DNA from: DATKWS01 sp035529435
Lineage (GTDB): Bacteria > Krumholzibacteriota > Krumholzibacteriia > Krumholzibacteriales > Krumholzibacteriaceae
NCBI GenBank assembly: GCA_035529435.1
Contig: DATKWS010000242.1
Coordinates: forward strand, 1-5,549
Direction: 5' to 3'
DNA: 5,549 nucleotides
Positions 5,006 through 5,549 of the stretch are shown here, piece after piece. Position 1 is the stretch's first letter. Each line of letters begins with the position of its first letter. Below the pieces are notes generated by a model, which was not told where the DNA came from, did not search any database, and was given only the letters and a program-made list of their open reading frames with translations. Both the position numbers and the translations under genes were made by a program.

Positions 5006-5549
5006 GTGTCTGTGATTGTTCTTGGAGCCGGCGCAGCAGGGCTAACGGCGGCCATATTCGCCGCGCGAGCCGGACAATCGGTTACAGTAGTAGAAACCAG
5101 GTCAAAGCCCGGTGCAAAGATCCGTGTGAGTGGCGGAGGGCGCTGTAACATTATCCCTTCGAAAGTCTCCTTTGACGATTTTCATACGCACGGCTCGAGG
5201 CACGCGATGAGGAACATAGTGCTTTCCTGGCCGCTGGAGGACGTTCGTGCGTTCTTCGAAGATGACCTGCGGATCCCGCTCAAGGACGAACCCTCCGGCA
5301 AGGTGTTCCCGAAAAGCGATCGATCGAGGGATGTGGTGGAGGCGCTGCTGGATGCACTGCGGCGGAGCGGCGCGATCCTGCGCGCGCCCTGCCGCATCGT
5401 GCGTATCACTCGGCGTGGTGCGGGCGGATTCCGGCTGACGGAGTCGGGGGGCGAGCGGCTCGACTGCCGGCGGATTGTTTTGGCGACGGGAGGGTTGTCG
5501 CTGCCAAAAAGTGGAAGCGACGGGACGGGTCTGCAAATGGCGCTTGCAC
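5006..5549 (+). CDS. BaiN/YhiN/HI0933-family FAD-dependent oxidoreductase, 3' end outside window
   Basis: The visible 181 codons begin with an N-terminal Rossmann FAD site, VLGAGAAGLTAAIFAARAG (residues 5-23). An acidic E30 closes the second strand and should contact the ribose. The family signature follows as KIRVSGGGRCN (38-48). Residues 159-175 (LATGGLSLPKSGSDGTG) match the second family signature, usually ATGG-S-PK-GSTG-G. Full members have about 400 residues, so a bit under half is present. GTG at 5006 is chosen because an in-frame TGA lies at 4994-4996 and only GTG codons (5006, 5012) precede the Rossmann motif; the ribosome-binding site is poor (AAGTGAG, 8 nt upstream). Known members are flavoproteins; one, BaiN of Clostridium scindens, was proposed to act in bile-acid dehydroxylation, but most have no known substrate. 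The gene follows the tRNA on the same strand and has no visible link to the SOS genes. Confidence 0.92.
   Translation, partial: MSVIVLGAGAAGLTAAIFAARAGQSVTVVETRSKPGAKIRVSGGGRCNIIPSKVSFDDFHTHGSRHAMRNIVLSWPLEDVRAFFEDDLRIPLKDEPSGKVFPKSDRSRDVVEALLDALRRSGAILRAPCRIVRITRRGAGGFRLTESGGERLDCRRIVLATGGLSLPKSGSDGTGLQMALA

Noticed and set aside
4962..5015. Small 17-codon open frame overlapping the start of the flavoprotein gene
   Set aside because: It has no ribosome-binding site and no recognisable content. It is serine-rich only because of a short GTC/TCG repeat, so it is likely chance.

Overview
The window is a compact, moderately GC-rich bacterial chromosomal segment. It holds two complete genes, two genes cut by the window edges, one tRNA and a well-defined divergent control region. 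I cannot name the organism. The GAF-SpoIIE phosphatase, the LexA recognition helix and the operator sequence differ from the E. coli type, so this is probably not a gammaproteobacterium; a Spirochaetota or FCB-group bacterium would be a guess only.

Layout. Positions 1-1033 (minus strand) carry the 5' part, 344 codons, of a coiled-coil/GAF/SpoIIE-type PP2C serine phosphatase that runs off the left edge. Positions 1034-1278 are a divergent intergenic region. It has a sigma70-like promoter facing left and a second one facing right, whose 17-bp spacer is filled by a perfect 18-bp palindrome that I read as a LexA operator. Positions 1279-4053 encode a 924-residue homologue of the DNA polymerase III alpha subunit (DnaE). 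Positions 4094-4774 encode a full-length LexA repressor with its cleavage site and Ser/Lys dyad intact. A compact terminator-like hairpin lies in the last lexA codons. A promoter whose -35 box overlaps the lexA stop then leads to a tRNA-Glu(UUC) gene with encoded CCA (4833-4910). From 5006 to the right edge is the N-terminal part of a BaiN/YhiN/HI0933-family FAD protein.

The main result is the dnaE-like/lexA pair. The DnaE homologue keeps the overall alpha-subunit architecture: PHP, palm/thumb/fingers-like core, helix-hairpin-helix region and a clamp-binding motif. However, by residue-by-residue comparison with E. coli DnaE from memory, all three catalytic aspartates (D401, D403, D555) and the adjacent K553 are replaced. 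The glycine/serine loop before the active site is lost as well. The protein also ends directly after a QLSFF clamp-binding motif, without the OB fold and tau-binding C-terminal domain. It therefore looks like a catalytically dead, clamp-binding pseudo-polymerase.

Its promoter carries the palindrome and lexA lies 40 bp downstream with no obvious promoter of its own. I infer a LexA-autoregulated, damage-inducible operon. By analogy with ImuB (a Y-family pseudo-polymerase that acts as a clamp-binding adaptor in the ImuA-ImuB-DnaE2 mutasome), the product may be a non-catalytic SOS adaptor. That role is inference; the missing residues and the promoter/palindrome geometry are visible in the sequence.
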